A stretch of 34,801 bases of DNA from CAJWBT01 sp964401855 (lineage in GTDB: Bacteria; Chloroflexota; Dehalococcoidia; Lucifugimonadales; UBA3495), in NCBI GenBank assembly GCA_964401855.1, contig CAYOAF010000133.1, positions 1 to 34,801 of the forward strand, in the 5' to 3' direction. Position 1 is the first letter of the stretch. Each line of letters begins with the position of its first letter. Positions 14,604-22,167 of this stretch are shown here, piece by piece. A program made the translations under genes and the position numbers. The notes below the pieces were generated by a model. It saw only the letters and a list, made by a program, of their open reading frames with translations. It searched no databases and was not told the DNA's origin.

Positions 14604-16178
14604 CTAGGTTGACGCCCGCCCCCGGCGGAGGGCCCGGCCGGGAAGGGCGCCGGTGTTCTCTCCCCGGTCGATCACCACCCGGCCGTTTACGATCACGTAC
14701 TCGATACCCACCGGGTAGTGCTTGGGGTCGCTCCTGGTGGCGTGGGTCTTCACCGTGCCGGGGTTGAATACGACGATGTCCGCTTTCAACCCGTCCCGCA
14801 GCAGGCCCCGGTCGGGCAGGCCCAGGCGTTGGGCCGGGAAAGAGGTCATTTTCCGGATGGCCTCGGGAAGCCGCAGGTGCTTCTCGGCGCGCACGAACTC
14901 AGCCAGCACGATGGGGAAGCACCCGTAGGTCCTGGGGTTGGGATATTCCCCGAAAAGGATGGAGTCGCTGGCTATCATGCCGCTGGGGTGGGACACGAAG
15001 GCCGCCAGGGTGTGCGCGTTGGTGCCCAGAGCGACTGTGGAGATACTCAGGTTCTCCTCCACCAATAGGTCGAATAGGGCATCCACCGGTTCCTGGCCCC
15101 GCATCTCGGCGATGTCGGTGAGCAGGCGTCCGTCATACTGGCTGTTTTGCGGCTGGGTGAAGTTGGTCAGCCAGTTGTTTTCCAGCCGCCCCCTGGAAAC
15201 CTCCCGCCTCATTCTGGCCCGATCGTCCGGGTCCCGCAGCGCCACCATCAGCCGTTCCGGGCCGCCGTCTTTGGCCCAGTGGGGCAGGCCGATGGTGACA
15301 GTGGTGCCGGAGTAGGGGTAGGTGTAGCAGTCGAAGGTCACGTCCATCCCTTCTTCTTGGGCGTTTTCCACCAGGCCCAGGTAGTCCAGGTGGCTCCCCA
15401 CTCCCTGGGCGCTCTGGCGGTAGTGGGTCAGGTGGATGGGGCAGCCGCTGCGACGGCCGATCTCCAGGGCCTCCTCCCACGGGGCCAGCAGCCCCTTGGA
15501 CCGCAGGCTGGCCCTGGTGTGGGTGTGGTAGAAGCCGCCTAGGGAGGCCGCCACCTGGGATAGGATCGCCAGCTCCTCGGTACCGGCATAGGAGCCCGGA
15601 GGGTAGTCGAGTCCGGTGGAAAGCCCCCAGGCCCCCTCCTCCATGGCTTCCCGTACCACAGACTTCATGTCCTCCATCTCCGCTTTATTCGCGGGACGGT
15701 CGTTCCAGCCGACCCCCCAGATGCGCACCGGAGAGTTGCCCAGGATGTAGGCCACGTTGATGGCGACGCTGTTGTCGTACTTGCCGAGAAGGCCGGCGAC
15801 GCTCAGCCAGTCGGCGGGCATGGGCGGGTAGCTGTTGAGGCCGGAGTCGAGCCAGATGTAGCGGTGCAGCTCCGCCTGGTTCTTGAACGGGGCATGGGAG
15901 ATGCCGTCGACGCCCACCAGCTCGGTGGTGACCCCCTGGCGCACCTTGGGGTCATGGTGGGGAGCGCCTAGGATGGTAAGGCCGGCATGGGAGTGGAGGT
16001 CAACGAAGCCGGGGCAGACCACGTGTCCCGTTGCGTCGATGATCCGCACCGCTTCCAGGTGGGAACAGTCCCCCCGATGGATGGTCACCCGCTCGTTTTC
16101 CACCAGCACGGCGGCGTGGAAACCCGGGCTTCCGCTGCCGTCGACCACCAGCCCGTTCTTGATTATCAAGTCCAGCAT
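14604..16178 (-). CDS. N-acyl-D-amino-acid deacylase / D-aminoacylase-type amidohydrolase
   Basis: The 524-residue protein has the N-terminal beta-sandwich plus TIM-barrel layout of this family: DLIIKNGLVVDGSGSPGF, VVCPGFVDLHSHAGL (metal-binding HxH), RQGVTTELVGVDG, GAWGLSTGLDYPPGSYA, FYHTHTR and CPIHLTHYR (later metal ligands). ADIVVFNPGTV and a final IVNGRVVIDRGE strand close the sandwich. Relatives release D-amino acids from N-acyl forms or cleave related amides with Zn2+. The third Asp ligand may be the Asp in GMIASDSILFG. GGAGGGGAGAC lies directly before ATG 16178, a strong ribosome binding site. With the hydantoinase genes nearby it fits scavenging of D-amino acids or cyclic amides, which is an inference. 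Confidence 0.88.
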   Translation of the reverse strand: MLDLIIKNGLVVDGSGSPGFHAAVLVENERVTIHRGDCSHLEAVRIIDATGHVVCPGFVDLHSHAGLTILGAPHHDPKVRQGVTTELVGVDGISHAPFKNQAELHRYIWLDSGLNSYPPMPADWLSVAGLLGKYDNSVAINVAYILGNSPVRIWGVGWNDRPANKAEMEDMKSVVREAMEEGAWGLSTGLDYPPGSYAGTEELAILSQVAASLGGFYHTHTRASLRSKGLLAPWEEALEIGRRSGCPIHLTHYRQSAQGVGSHLDYLGLVENAQEEGMDVTFDCYTYPYSGTTVTIGLPHWAKDGGPERLMVALRDPDDRARMRREVSRGRLENNWLTNFTQPQNSQYDGRLLTDIAEMRGQEPVDALFDLLVEENLSISTVALGTNAHTLAAFVSHPSGMIASDSILFGEYPNPRTYGCFPIVLAEFVRAEKHLRLPEAIRKMTSFPAQRLGLPDRGLLRDGLKADIVVFNPGTVKTHATRSDPKHYPVGIEYVIVNGRVVIDRGENTGALPGRALRRGRAST

Positions 16179-16353
16179 GTCTCCCCTCCTGCTTTGCTGA
16201 AATCGCCATGGGCCGCCCTGCCGCTTCAGGGCTTGTACTTCTGCAAGGCATCACCTGCCCCCCAACGGCAATTTTCCTCATCTTCTGGGAAAGTGTTACC
16301 TATGTGCCCGGTTTTTCTGTTGCCAGTCTACCCGGTTTGTACCCCACCAGTTC

Positions 16354-16378
16354 CTTTCCCCTTGCGAAGGGGGAAGGC
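16354..16378. repeat. palindrome downstream of the metallopeptidase gene
   Basis: CCTTTCCCCTT-GCG-AAGGGGGAAGG is a near-perfect stem, eight bases after the stop of the gene on the minus strand. It lacks a T-run, so it is more likely a small palindromic repeat acting as a 3' hairpin than a classical terminator. It resembles the palindrome inside aroKB. Confidence 0.5.
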
Positions 16379-16386
16379 CTGAAAGC

Positions 16387-18333
16387 TCAACCGGAGAAAT
16401 CGCCTCCGTGCACCCGGGCATACAACTCTTCGAATACGTTGACTTGGCCGGTGGGCACGTGGCGCAGAAAAGCGGCGTGGACTCCGTCCTCGGTCCAGGT
16501 ACCCTGCCCTGGTCCGGTCAGGTCGTGCAACTCTCTCCACGTCTCCTGGAAGGCGTCCAGGCCCATGGTTTCGGACAGGTTCAGGAAGAGGAGTTCGCCG
16601 TTGGTGTAGTTGCACACGAAGTAAGACCTGGTGACCTGCTCCGAGTAGCCTATTGTCTCCAGGTTATCCACCAGCTTCTGGATGTTGGACATCCCCAGGT
16701 TGCGGCAGAACCTGTTGTCAGCCTCGACCTCCGTCCGCCGGCCCCTCGGGGAATCGCCGTAGACCTGTTGGACTACGTAGCTGGCAAGGAAATCCGATCC
16801 ACCTTCGTTGAACCATACCGGCGAGACGGAACTTCCCCAGTAGTAATGTCCCACCTCGTGGGCGATCACGCGCCTGAAGTCGCCCAGTATTTCCTGGGGA
16901 GGGCTGATAATCATGTGGGTGCCGCGGTAGGTCCCGGCGGTGCCGACCCCCGGCTCCGCGAAGAGCAGGATTACATCTGACTGAGGAAAGGGGATGTCCA
17001 TGAACTGTTCCGTCAGCAGGACCGCATCCTCTAGCTGGGTCATGTGCCGAGCCCGCTGCAGGGCCGTATCGGTCGGTGAAGGGGGGCCAAGCCGCAGGAT
17101 GTGCAGCCGGATCTCTCCCGCCAGGGGCAGGATGGCGCTTGACGAGTCCAGGTAGTGCCCGGCCAGGAGGCTTCGGAACTCCTCGGGTGCGATCCTGGCC
17201 TGGTCGCTCAAGACCGTGACCAGCACGGCCTCGTCGTCGGTAATCCCGTCGGTGAACCAGCTTTGCTCAACCAGGAGCGCCAGGTCGTCGGGGTATCCGA
17301 GCAGGTCCCGCAGAGTGGTCAGGGCGGATACGTCGTGCTCTTCGATGGAGTTCGCAAGGAATGACCCCGCCGCCAGCCCGTCGGCCAGGCCCGCGTCCGC
17401 CTCACTCAGAACCCGAAGGTAATAGACCGCGAATCGGGTGTTCTGGTCGAACCCCCCGGCGTGGGAGGGAAAGGCGGCAATGGTGTTGGCCAGCGGGATG
17501 TTCTCTTCCGCAATCACGGCCAGGTCTCCCAGGGACGCCCATTCCTGTCCTTCGATGCCGTCTGCCACCCACGCCAGGTCCGCCGCGGCCTTCGCGAGAG
17601 AAGCATCCCAGAAAGCCAGGACCGCGATGTTTTGGAGGGCCTTTTGCTCAACCTCGACAATGCCGTCCAGAAACCAGGGAAGCCCCGCTACCGCCGCCGC
17701 CAGGGAAGTATCCTTTCTGGCCAGAGAAACAAGCCTCTCCAGAGGCTCCGGCTCCCCCTCGGCAATGCCATCGACGATCCAGGGGAGGCCCGCCACCGTT
17801 ATCCCCAGGTCCTGGTCCAGGCTGATGAGCTGGGAAAGCGCGGACAGGGCGCTCTCCTGGGCTTCGGTGCGGTCCCCCTCTTTGAACCAGGGCAAGCTGC
17901 TCTGTAATCTCTGCGACGAATCGGCGGTGGGCGTGGGAGGCGGCACGGTTGGAAGCGCAGGCGCCGGTACTTTGGTGGGCGAGGGCGGGGTCGGTGTCGG
18001 AACGAAGGGAGTAGGCGTCGGCTCCGGCGTGGCCGACGGGGTAGGGTCTGGTGCGGCGGTGGGTCTCGCGGCAGCGGGTGGAGCCGCTCTTGGGGTCGGG
18101 GTAGGCCTCTTGGCTAGGGTAAGTGTGGGGGTAGGAGCGGAGGTAGGCGCCGGAGTCGAGGTGGGGGCAACGGTTGACGCCGGGGACGGCGCCACCGTGG
18201 GTGTTGAGGTGGCGGCTGGGACAACCGGCGGCGCAGAGCGCAAAGCCCGGTTGGGCGTTGGCGAGGGCTGCGCGCAGCCAACGCTCAGCCAGGCCAACAT
18301 CGCCAGAAGACTCGGAACAAAGGATGCCCGCAA
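16387..18333 (-). CDS. secreted lipoprotein: Pro/Thr linker, helical repeats and gluzincin-like metallopeptidase domain
   Basis: The 648-residue protein begins with a signal peptide ending LSVGC, so Cys20 is a probable lipid-attachment site (the box is not ideal). Residues about 22-140 are a TPTP-type linker. Residues about 147-390 contain roughly seven repeats of about 35 residues, best seen in LPWIVDGI, LPWFLDGI, LAWVADGI and SWFTDGI, each followed by E..L..L..LA..D..LA. The C-terminal domain has HEVGH at 492-496 and a downstream Glu in WFNEGGSDFLASY (Glu510), the HExxH...E zinc pattern of gluzincins such as M1 and M61. The active site would be outside the membrane. The substrate is unknown; the repeats may be a binding scaffold. 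The start is TTG 18333 with GAGGAG upstream. It is transcribed toward the deacylase gene. Confidence 0.85.
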   Translation of the reverse strand: MRASFVPSLLAMLAWLSVGCAQPSPTPNRALRSAPPVVPAATSTPTVAPSPASTVAPTSTPAPTSAPTPTLTLAKRPTPTPRAAPPAAARPTAAPDPTPSATPEPTPTPFVPTPTPPSPTKVPAPALPTVPPPTPTADSSQRLQSSLPWFKEGDRTEAQESALSALSQLISLDQDLGITVAGLPWIVDGIAEGEPEPLERLVSLARKDTSLAAAVAGLPWFLDGIVEVEQKALQNIAVLAFWDASLAKAAADLAWVADGIEGQEWASLGDLAVIAEENIPLANTIAAFPSHAGGFDQNTRFAVYYLRVLSEADAGLADGLAAGSFLANSIEEHDVSALTTLRDLLGYPDDLALLVEQSWFTDGITDDEAVLVTVLSDQARIAPEEFRSLLAGHYLDSSSAILPLAGEIRLHILRLGPPSPTDTALQRARHMTQLEDAVLLTEQFMDIPFPQSDVILLFAEPGVGTAGTYRGTHMIISPPQEILGDFRRVIAHEVGHYYWGSSVSPVWFNEGGSDFLASYVVQQVYGDSPRGRRTEVEADNRFCRNLGMSNIQKLVDNLETIGYSEQVTRSYFVCNYTNGELLFLNLSETMGLDAFQETWRELHDLTGPGQGTWTEDGVHAAFLRHVPTGQVNVFEELYARVHGGDFSG

Positions 18334-18610
18334 GCCAGTCTCCTCTTTGCCATTCCTTAATCATGTTCAACTTGACCCGGGGGACAGCCCCGAGGCTTTC
18401 CCAAACCGGTATTGGAGCGCTCGATACTCAATCCCGGCGGCACGGCCGAAGCCGGCCGGGGCCGTTTTACCGGCCTGGCAAGCGAAGGAGAGGCCCTCCG
18501 GCCGTCGTTGCCCAACTCATGGTATCAAAAGCCGGCGCCGGGCGCAGGGGCGTCACCACCCGGAGGATCGGCGGACCGGCTGTGGCTTCATTGGATAACC
18601 GGCGCAGTAG
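18334..18610. other. divergent intergenic region, no gene recognised
   Basis: The gap between the metallopeptidase gene (-) and the broken amidohydrolase (+) is 345 bases. The right 70 bases hold the amidohydrolase promoter and ribosome binding site. The rest contains only short frames without family character. I do not see a convincing minus-strand promoter. Confidence 0.45.
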
Positions 18611-18640
18611 TTGAACACCGAGTGCCCGGCGGATTAGAAT
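18611..18640 (+). promoter_or_regulatory. promoter of the broken amidohydrolase
   Basis: TTGAAC (18611-18616) and TAGAAT (18635-18640) are separated by 18 bases. GGAGGGG follows, before ATG 18679. Promoter and ribosome binding site look intact although the gene is not. Confidence 0.55.
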
Positions 18641-18678
18641 CGGAGCATGAACTGCCTCGATAAACAGGAGGGGCTGCA

Positions 18679-19759
18679 ATGATCATCGACAACCACGTTG
18701 ACGTCTTCCCCAACCAGGCGGGGGCGGCAGGGTATCAGGACGCTGAGACCTACTCGCGCATACTGCAGAAGCAAGTCCAGCGGTTCTGAGGGCGGTTCGT
18801 GACCAGCCACGTGGACCCAAAGTGCATACCGGAGCCCGACGAGGACGTGGGCTTCACCGTGGGAAAGTACGGGCGTCACAACTGAAGGAAGCACGGTGAG
18901 GACTGCTGGCTCCAGCGGGCGCCGGTGGTGCTGGCCCGAGCCGGAGCACACCCCGGAGCAGATGCTGGCCCACATGGACTTCGCCGGTGTGGACACGGGC
19001 GTGATCCAGGCGGGGAGCGCGGAACCCAACTATGGCCGGGAGGTGTTCTTCGCCGACTGCATCAAGCGTTGGCCGGACCGGTTCATCGGGACGGTGGAGA
19101 TCGTGTACGACCTGACCAGGGACGACGCCTATCTTCAAGGAGAGGTCCGCAAGCTGACCCAGGCCGTGGAGGAGCAAGGGTACCAGGGCCTGTTCGGCCA
19201 TGTGCCCGCCGAGCAGCCAGTGGACGACCCCCGGTGCGACCCCCTGTGGAAAGAGGCCGTCCGGCTGGGGATTCCCGTCTTCCTCAACACGGGTCTCAGA
19301 CCGGCCACCAGGACCGAGTACCTGGAAGACGTCCAGCGCATCGAGAACGTACTCAAGAGATACCCGGAGATGCCCGTCATCGACGCTCACCTGGGAAACC
19401 ACATCCGCCGTCCGAGGCACCCAAAGTACGTGGACAATCCCAGGGAGTTCTTCCCGCTGCTGAAGCTGGGCAACTTTTTCCTGGAGGTAGGCTACGTCCT
19501 CGCCTACGAAAACTGGTCCATCTGGGGGACAGAGTTCGAGTACCCCTATCCGCGCCACGAGCAGATTATCAAGAGTGTCTACGAGAATTTCGGCGCCGGC
19601 GTGCTTGTGTGGGGATCGGACATGCCGTGGACCCAGAGGACCAGCACTTACCGGCAGTGCCTGGACCTAGTGCGGCTGCACACCGGCTTCATGACCGGAG
19701 AGGAGCGAGACCTGGTCACCGGCGGCAACGTGGCCCGGTTATTCAAGGTCGGCAAGTGA
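18679..19759 (+). pseudogene. COG2159-like amidohydrolase broken by two TGA codons and a frameshift
   Basis: ATG 18679, with GGAGG upstream, opens MIIDNHVDVFPNQAG. TGA codons interrupt the frame at 18787-18789 (QRF*GRFVTSHVDP) and 18882-18884 (GRHN*RKHGEDCW), both where Trp would suit. Near 18925-18935 the frame must shift by one base: APVVLA in the first frame continues as EPEHTPEQMLAHMDFAGVD in the next. From there it is intact to TGA 19759, with GVIQAGSAEPNYGR, FIGTVEIVYDL, MPVIDAHLGNH and VLVWGSDMPW, typical of Amidohydro_2 TIM barrels. The usual N-terminal metal-binding HxH is H-V-D. The open frame from 18896 could give a 287-residue C-terminal fragment lacking the metal-binding N-terminus. 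Sequencing error is an alternative explanation. Confidence 0.75.
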
Positions 19760-20022
19760 CCGAGGGCCCCAGCCCGGCGCCGGCCGTTGGCTAACGCACA
19801 TTCGAGGGGCATGGCCTAGCGCAGCCGGCCATGGTGGCGCCAAAACTACACCCAAGTTTGCGCTGTGTCAACTGAATGCCGGACCTTCGGACCCATTGAC
19901 CGCTTTTCGACGGGAGACTGCCCATGAAGGTGGCCCCTTTCTGGCGGCCTATGGTGAAATCGGGCCGGGCTTCCCCTCTCCGGGCGTTTGCTCGACCAAG
20001 CCCACGGGACCCGGTATTGAGG

Positions 20023-20099
20023 TATAATCGCGCGGGGGCGGGACCCGAGGCGCCGGCCTGGTCGCGCCTTCGGGTAAGAGATCTCGCCGGTCCCTTTTT
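20023..20099 (+). promoter_or_regulatory. -10 element and structured leader of the hydantoinase operon: attenuator-like
   Basis: A perfect TATAAT lies at 20023-20028, with no good -35. In the predicted leader, ACCCGAGGCGC (20043-20053) can pair with GCGCCTTCGGGT (20064-20075). Alternatively GGGACC plus GGCG (20040-20045, 20049-20052) can pair with CGCCGGTCCC (20085-20094), which is followed by TTTTT (20095-20099). The two structures share bases and exclude each other, and the second is terminator-shaped. The ribosome binding site GGAGGG starts at 20101. The preceding 19760-20022 shows no gene. Confidence 0.5.
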
Positions 20100-20111
20100 C
20101 GGAGGGTTGTA

Positions 20112-22157
20112 TTGAGTCGTTGCCGGCTCGGTGTCGACGTTGGCGGCACCTTCACCGATTTTGTCCTCTTTGACGAAGAGTCTCATGAGATGTGGGTGCA
20201 CAAAAGCCCCACCATCCCTCAGGACCAGACCCAGGGCATTTCCACGGGCGCCGCTGCGCTGCTGGAGCAGCAGGACGCGGCCCCCGAAGACCTGGTGTAC
20301 GTGGCCTTGGGCAGCACCATCGCGATAAACGCCATGCTTCAGGGGCAGACCGCCCCCGTGGGCATCATAACCACCCAGGGGTTCCGGGACCTGCTGGAAC
20401 TCCGGCGGCAGCGCCGGAATGCTCTGTTCGACCTGTTCTTTCAGCTGCCCATTCCTCTGGCGCCCCGCCACCTCCGGCTGGGGGTGCCCGAGCGGGTCAA
20501 CGCCGAGGGTGAGGTGCTGGTTTCCCTGGACGAGGATAAGGTGCGCGAAGCCCTGGCACGGTTGGGCCAGGCCGGCGTGAAGTCGGTGGCGGTGTGCTTC
20601 CTGTTCAGCTTTCTCAATCCCAGTCATGAGCTGCGGGTCGAGGAGTTGGCGAGGGAGGTGATCCCGGGACGGTCCATCTGGTTATCGCACCGGGTGTTGC
20701 CCGAGTTCCGGGAGTTCGAGCGTCTGAGCACAACGGCGTGCAACGCCGCCCTCGGTCCGACCATGGAGGCCTACCTGGGCAACATCAAGAGCCGGATGGA
20801 GAAGTTGGGTTGCCGCCGGACGCCCTATATCATGCAGTCCAACGGCGGAGTGATGACGCTGCGGGGCGCCCAGGAGCGGCCGGCCAACACCCTCTTCTCC
20901 GGGCCCAGCGCCGGCGTTGTCGGCGGGCTGCACGCGGCCCGGCTGGCGGGTGCCGAAAACGTCATCACCTTCGACATGGGCGGGACCAGCACCGATGTCT
21001 GCCTGGTCAAGCAGGGCGCTATATCCATGGTGCACGAAAAGGAGATCGGCGGGACCCCGGTGCGGACCCCCATGGTGGACGTCAACTCCGTGGGAGCCGG
21101 CGGGGGCAGCATAGCGTGGATCGACACGGGGGGGCGGCTCAAGGTCGGCCCCCAGAGCGCCGGGGCGCGTCCGGGTCCCGCTGCGTACGGCCAGGGCGGA
21201 GAGCGGCCGACGGTCACCGATGCGAACCTGGTATTGGGCCGGCTGAACCCCCATGGCCTCCTGGCGGGCCGCATGCCGCTCTATCCGGACCTGGCGATGG
21301 AGGCCATCCAGCGATACGTCGCCCAGCCCCTGGGTCTGGAGCCGCTGGAGGCGGCCGCGGGCATCGTCCGGATCGTAAACACCAATATGGTCCTGGCAAT
21401 CCGCGCCGTGTCCGTCCAGCGGGGTCACGATCCCCGGGATTTCACCCTGGCGGCCTTTGGCGGCGCCGGCCCGTTGCACGCGTCGGGTGTGGCCCGGCAG
21501 CTGGGCATCTCACTGATGGTGGTGCCTCCGGCGCCGGGGATACTGTGCGCCCAGGGGCTCCTGGTCACGGATATGCGGACGGACTACGTGCGGACCTTCG
21601 TTTCACCCCTCCTCGACGCCGACCTGAATGAGGTGAACAACCTGCTGTCGGGTCTGGAGGAGAGGGCCAGGGCCTGGCTAGCCGCCGAAGCGGAAGGGGC
21701 GAAGGAGCGCTCCGTCGAGTTTTCGGCGGACCTGCGGTACGTCGGCCAGAACTACGAGCTGCCGGTGCCGGCAGCCGCGGCGCCATGGCGCGCCGGCACC
21801 TTTCAGGAGCTGGCCGAGCGGTTCCATGAAGAGCATCGGCGCGCCTACGGCTACCGGGCCGACCAGGCAACGGTGCAGCTGGTGAACCTGAGGGCAACCG
21901 CCCTGGCGGTCATACCGAAGCCCAGGCCCCGGTCCCAGACCGGCGCCTCCCCTGGCGGCCCGGCGCCCTTCGAGCACCGGGGTGTGTGGTGGGAGGAGGG
22001 CTTCGCTTCGACGCCGGTCTACCGTCGCGCCGACCTTCCAGCGGGCAGCACCCTGCGGGGACCGGCCATCGTCGAGCAGATGGACTCCACCACCCTGGTG
22101 GCTCCGGAGGAGCAGGGGGAGGTGGACGGGTACGGAAACCTGATTCTCTCGCTCTGA
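20112..22157 (+). CDS. hyuA: hydantoinase A / 5-oxoprolinase subunit A family protein
   Basis: The 681-residue protein opens with the ATP-binding GVDVGGTFTDFVLFDE typical of hydantoinase A, followed by VALGSTIAINAMLQ, GIITTQGFRDLLELRRQRR, LSHRVLPEFREFERLSTTACNA and MQSNGGVMT. NTLFSGPSAGVVGG and ITFDMGGTSTDVCLV, both hallmarks of the hydantoinase/oxoprolinase core, come next. Members use ATP to open cyclic amides (5-oxoproline, N-methylhydantoin) or to carboxylate ketones together with the B subunit; the substrate here is not determined. The start is TTG 20112, with GGAGGG five bases upstream. The stop is ten bases before hyuB, so the two are co-transcribed. The N-terminal ribonuclease H-like domain (about 4-180), the central domain (about 200-490) and the C-terminal domain are all present. 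Confidence 0.92.
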   Translation: MSRCRLGVDVGGTFTDFVLFDEESHEMWVHKSPTIPQDQTQGISTGAAALLEQQDAAPEDLVYVALGSTIAINAMLQGQTAPVGIITTQGFRDLLELRRQRRNALFDLFFQLPIPLAPRHLRLGVPERVNAEGEVLVSLDEDKVREALARLGQAGVKSVAVCFLFSFLNPSHELRVEELAREVIPGRSIWLSHRVLPEFREFERLSTTACNAALGPTMEAYLGNIKSRMEKLGCRRTPYIMQSNGGVMTLRGAQERPANTLFSGPSAGVVGGLHAARLAGAENVITFDMGGTSTDVCLVKQGAISMVHEKEIGGTPVRTPMVDVNSVGAGGGSIAWIDTGGRLKVGPQSAGARPGPAAYGQGGERPTVTDANLVLGRLNPHGLLAGRMPLYPDLAMEAIQRYVAQPLGLEPLEAAAGIVRIVNTNMVLAIRAVSVQRGHDPRDFTLAAFGGAGPLHASGVARQLGISLMVVPPAPGILCAQGLLVTDMRTDYVRTFVSPLLDADLNEVNNLLSGLEERARAWLAAEAEGAKERSVEFSADLRYVGQNYELPVPAAAAPWRAGTFQELAERFHEEHRRAYGYRADQATVQLVNLRATALAVIPKPRPRSQTGASPGGPAPFEHRGVWWEEGFASTPVYRRADLPAGSTLRGPAIVEQMDSTTLVAPEEQGEVDGYGNLILSL

Positions 22158-22167
22158 GGTCAAGACC

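Noticed and set aside
17438..18598. 386-residue plus-strand ORF opposite the metallopeptidase gene
   Set aside because: It is antisense to the lipoprotein's linker and repeats; the residues are low-complexity Gly/Val/Ala without a domain.
18787..18884. Selenocysteine or a TGA=Trp code in the broken amidohydrolase
   Set aside because: Several neighbouring genes (tgt, hyuA, thrC) end with TGA as an ordinary stop, no SECIS-like hairpin is apparent, and the same gene also carries a frameshift. Decay or sequencing error is simpler.
18925..19794. 289-residue plus-strand ORF across the broken amidohydrolase
   Set aside because: Its residues (Gly/Arg/Pro-rich) lack family character. It continues the first, interrupted frame and is an out-of-frame reading of the real amidohydrolase body.
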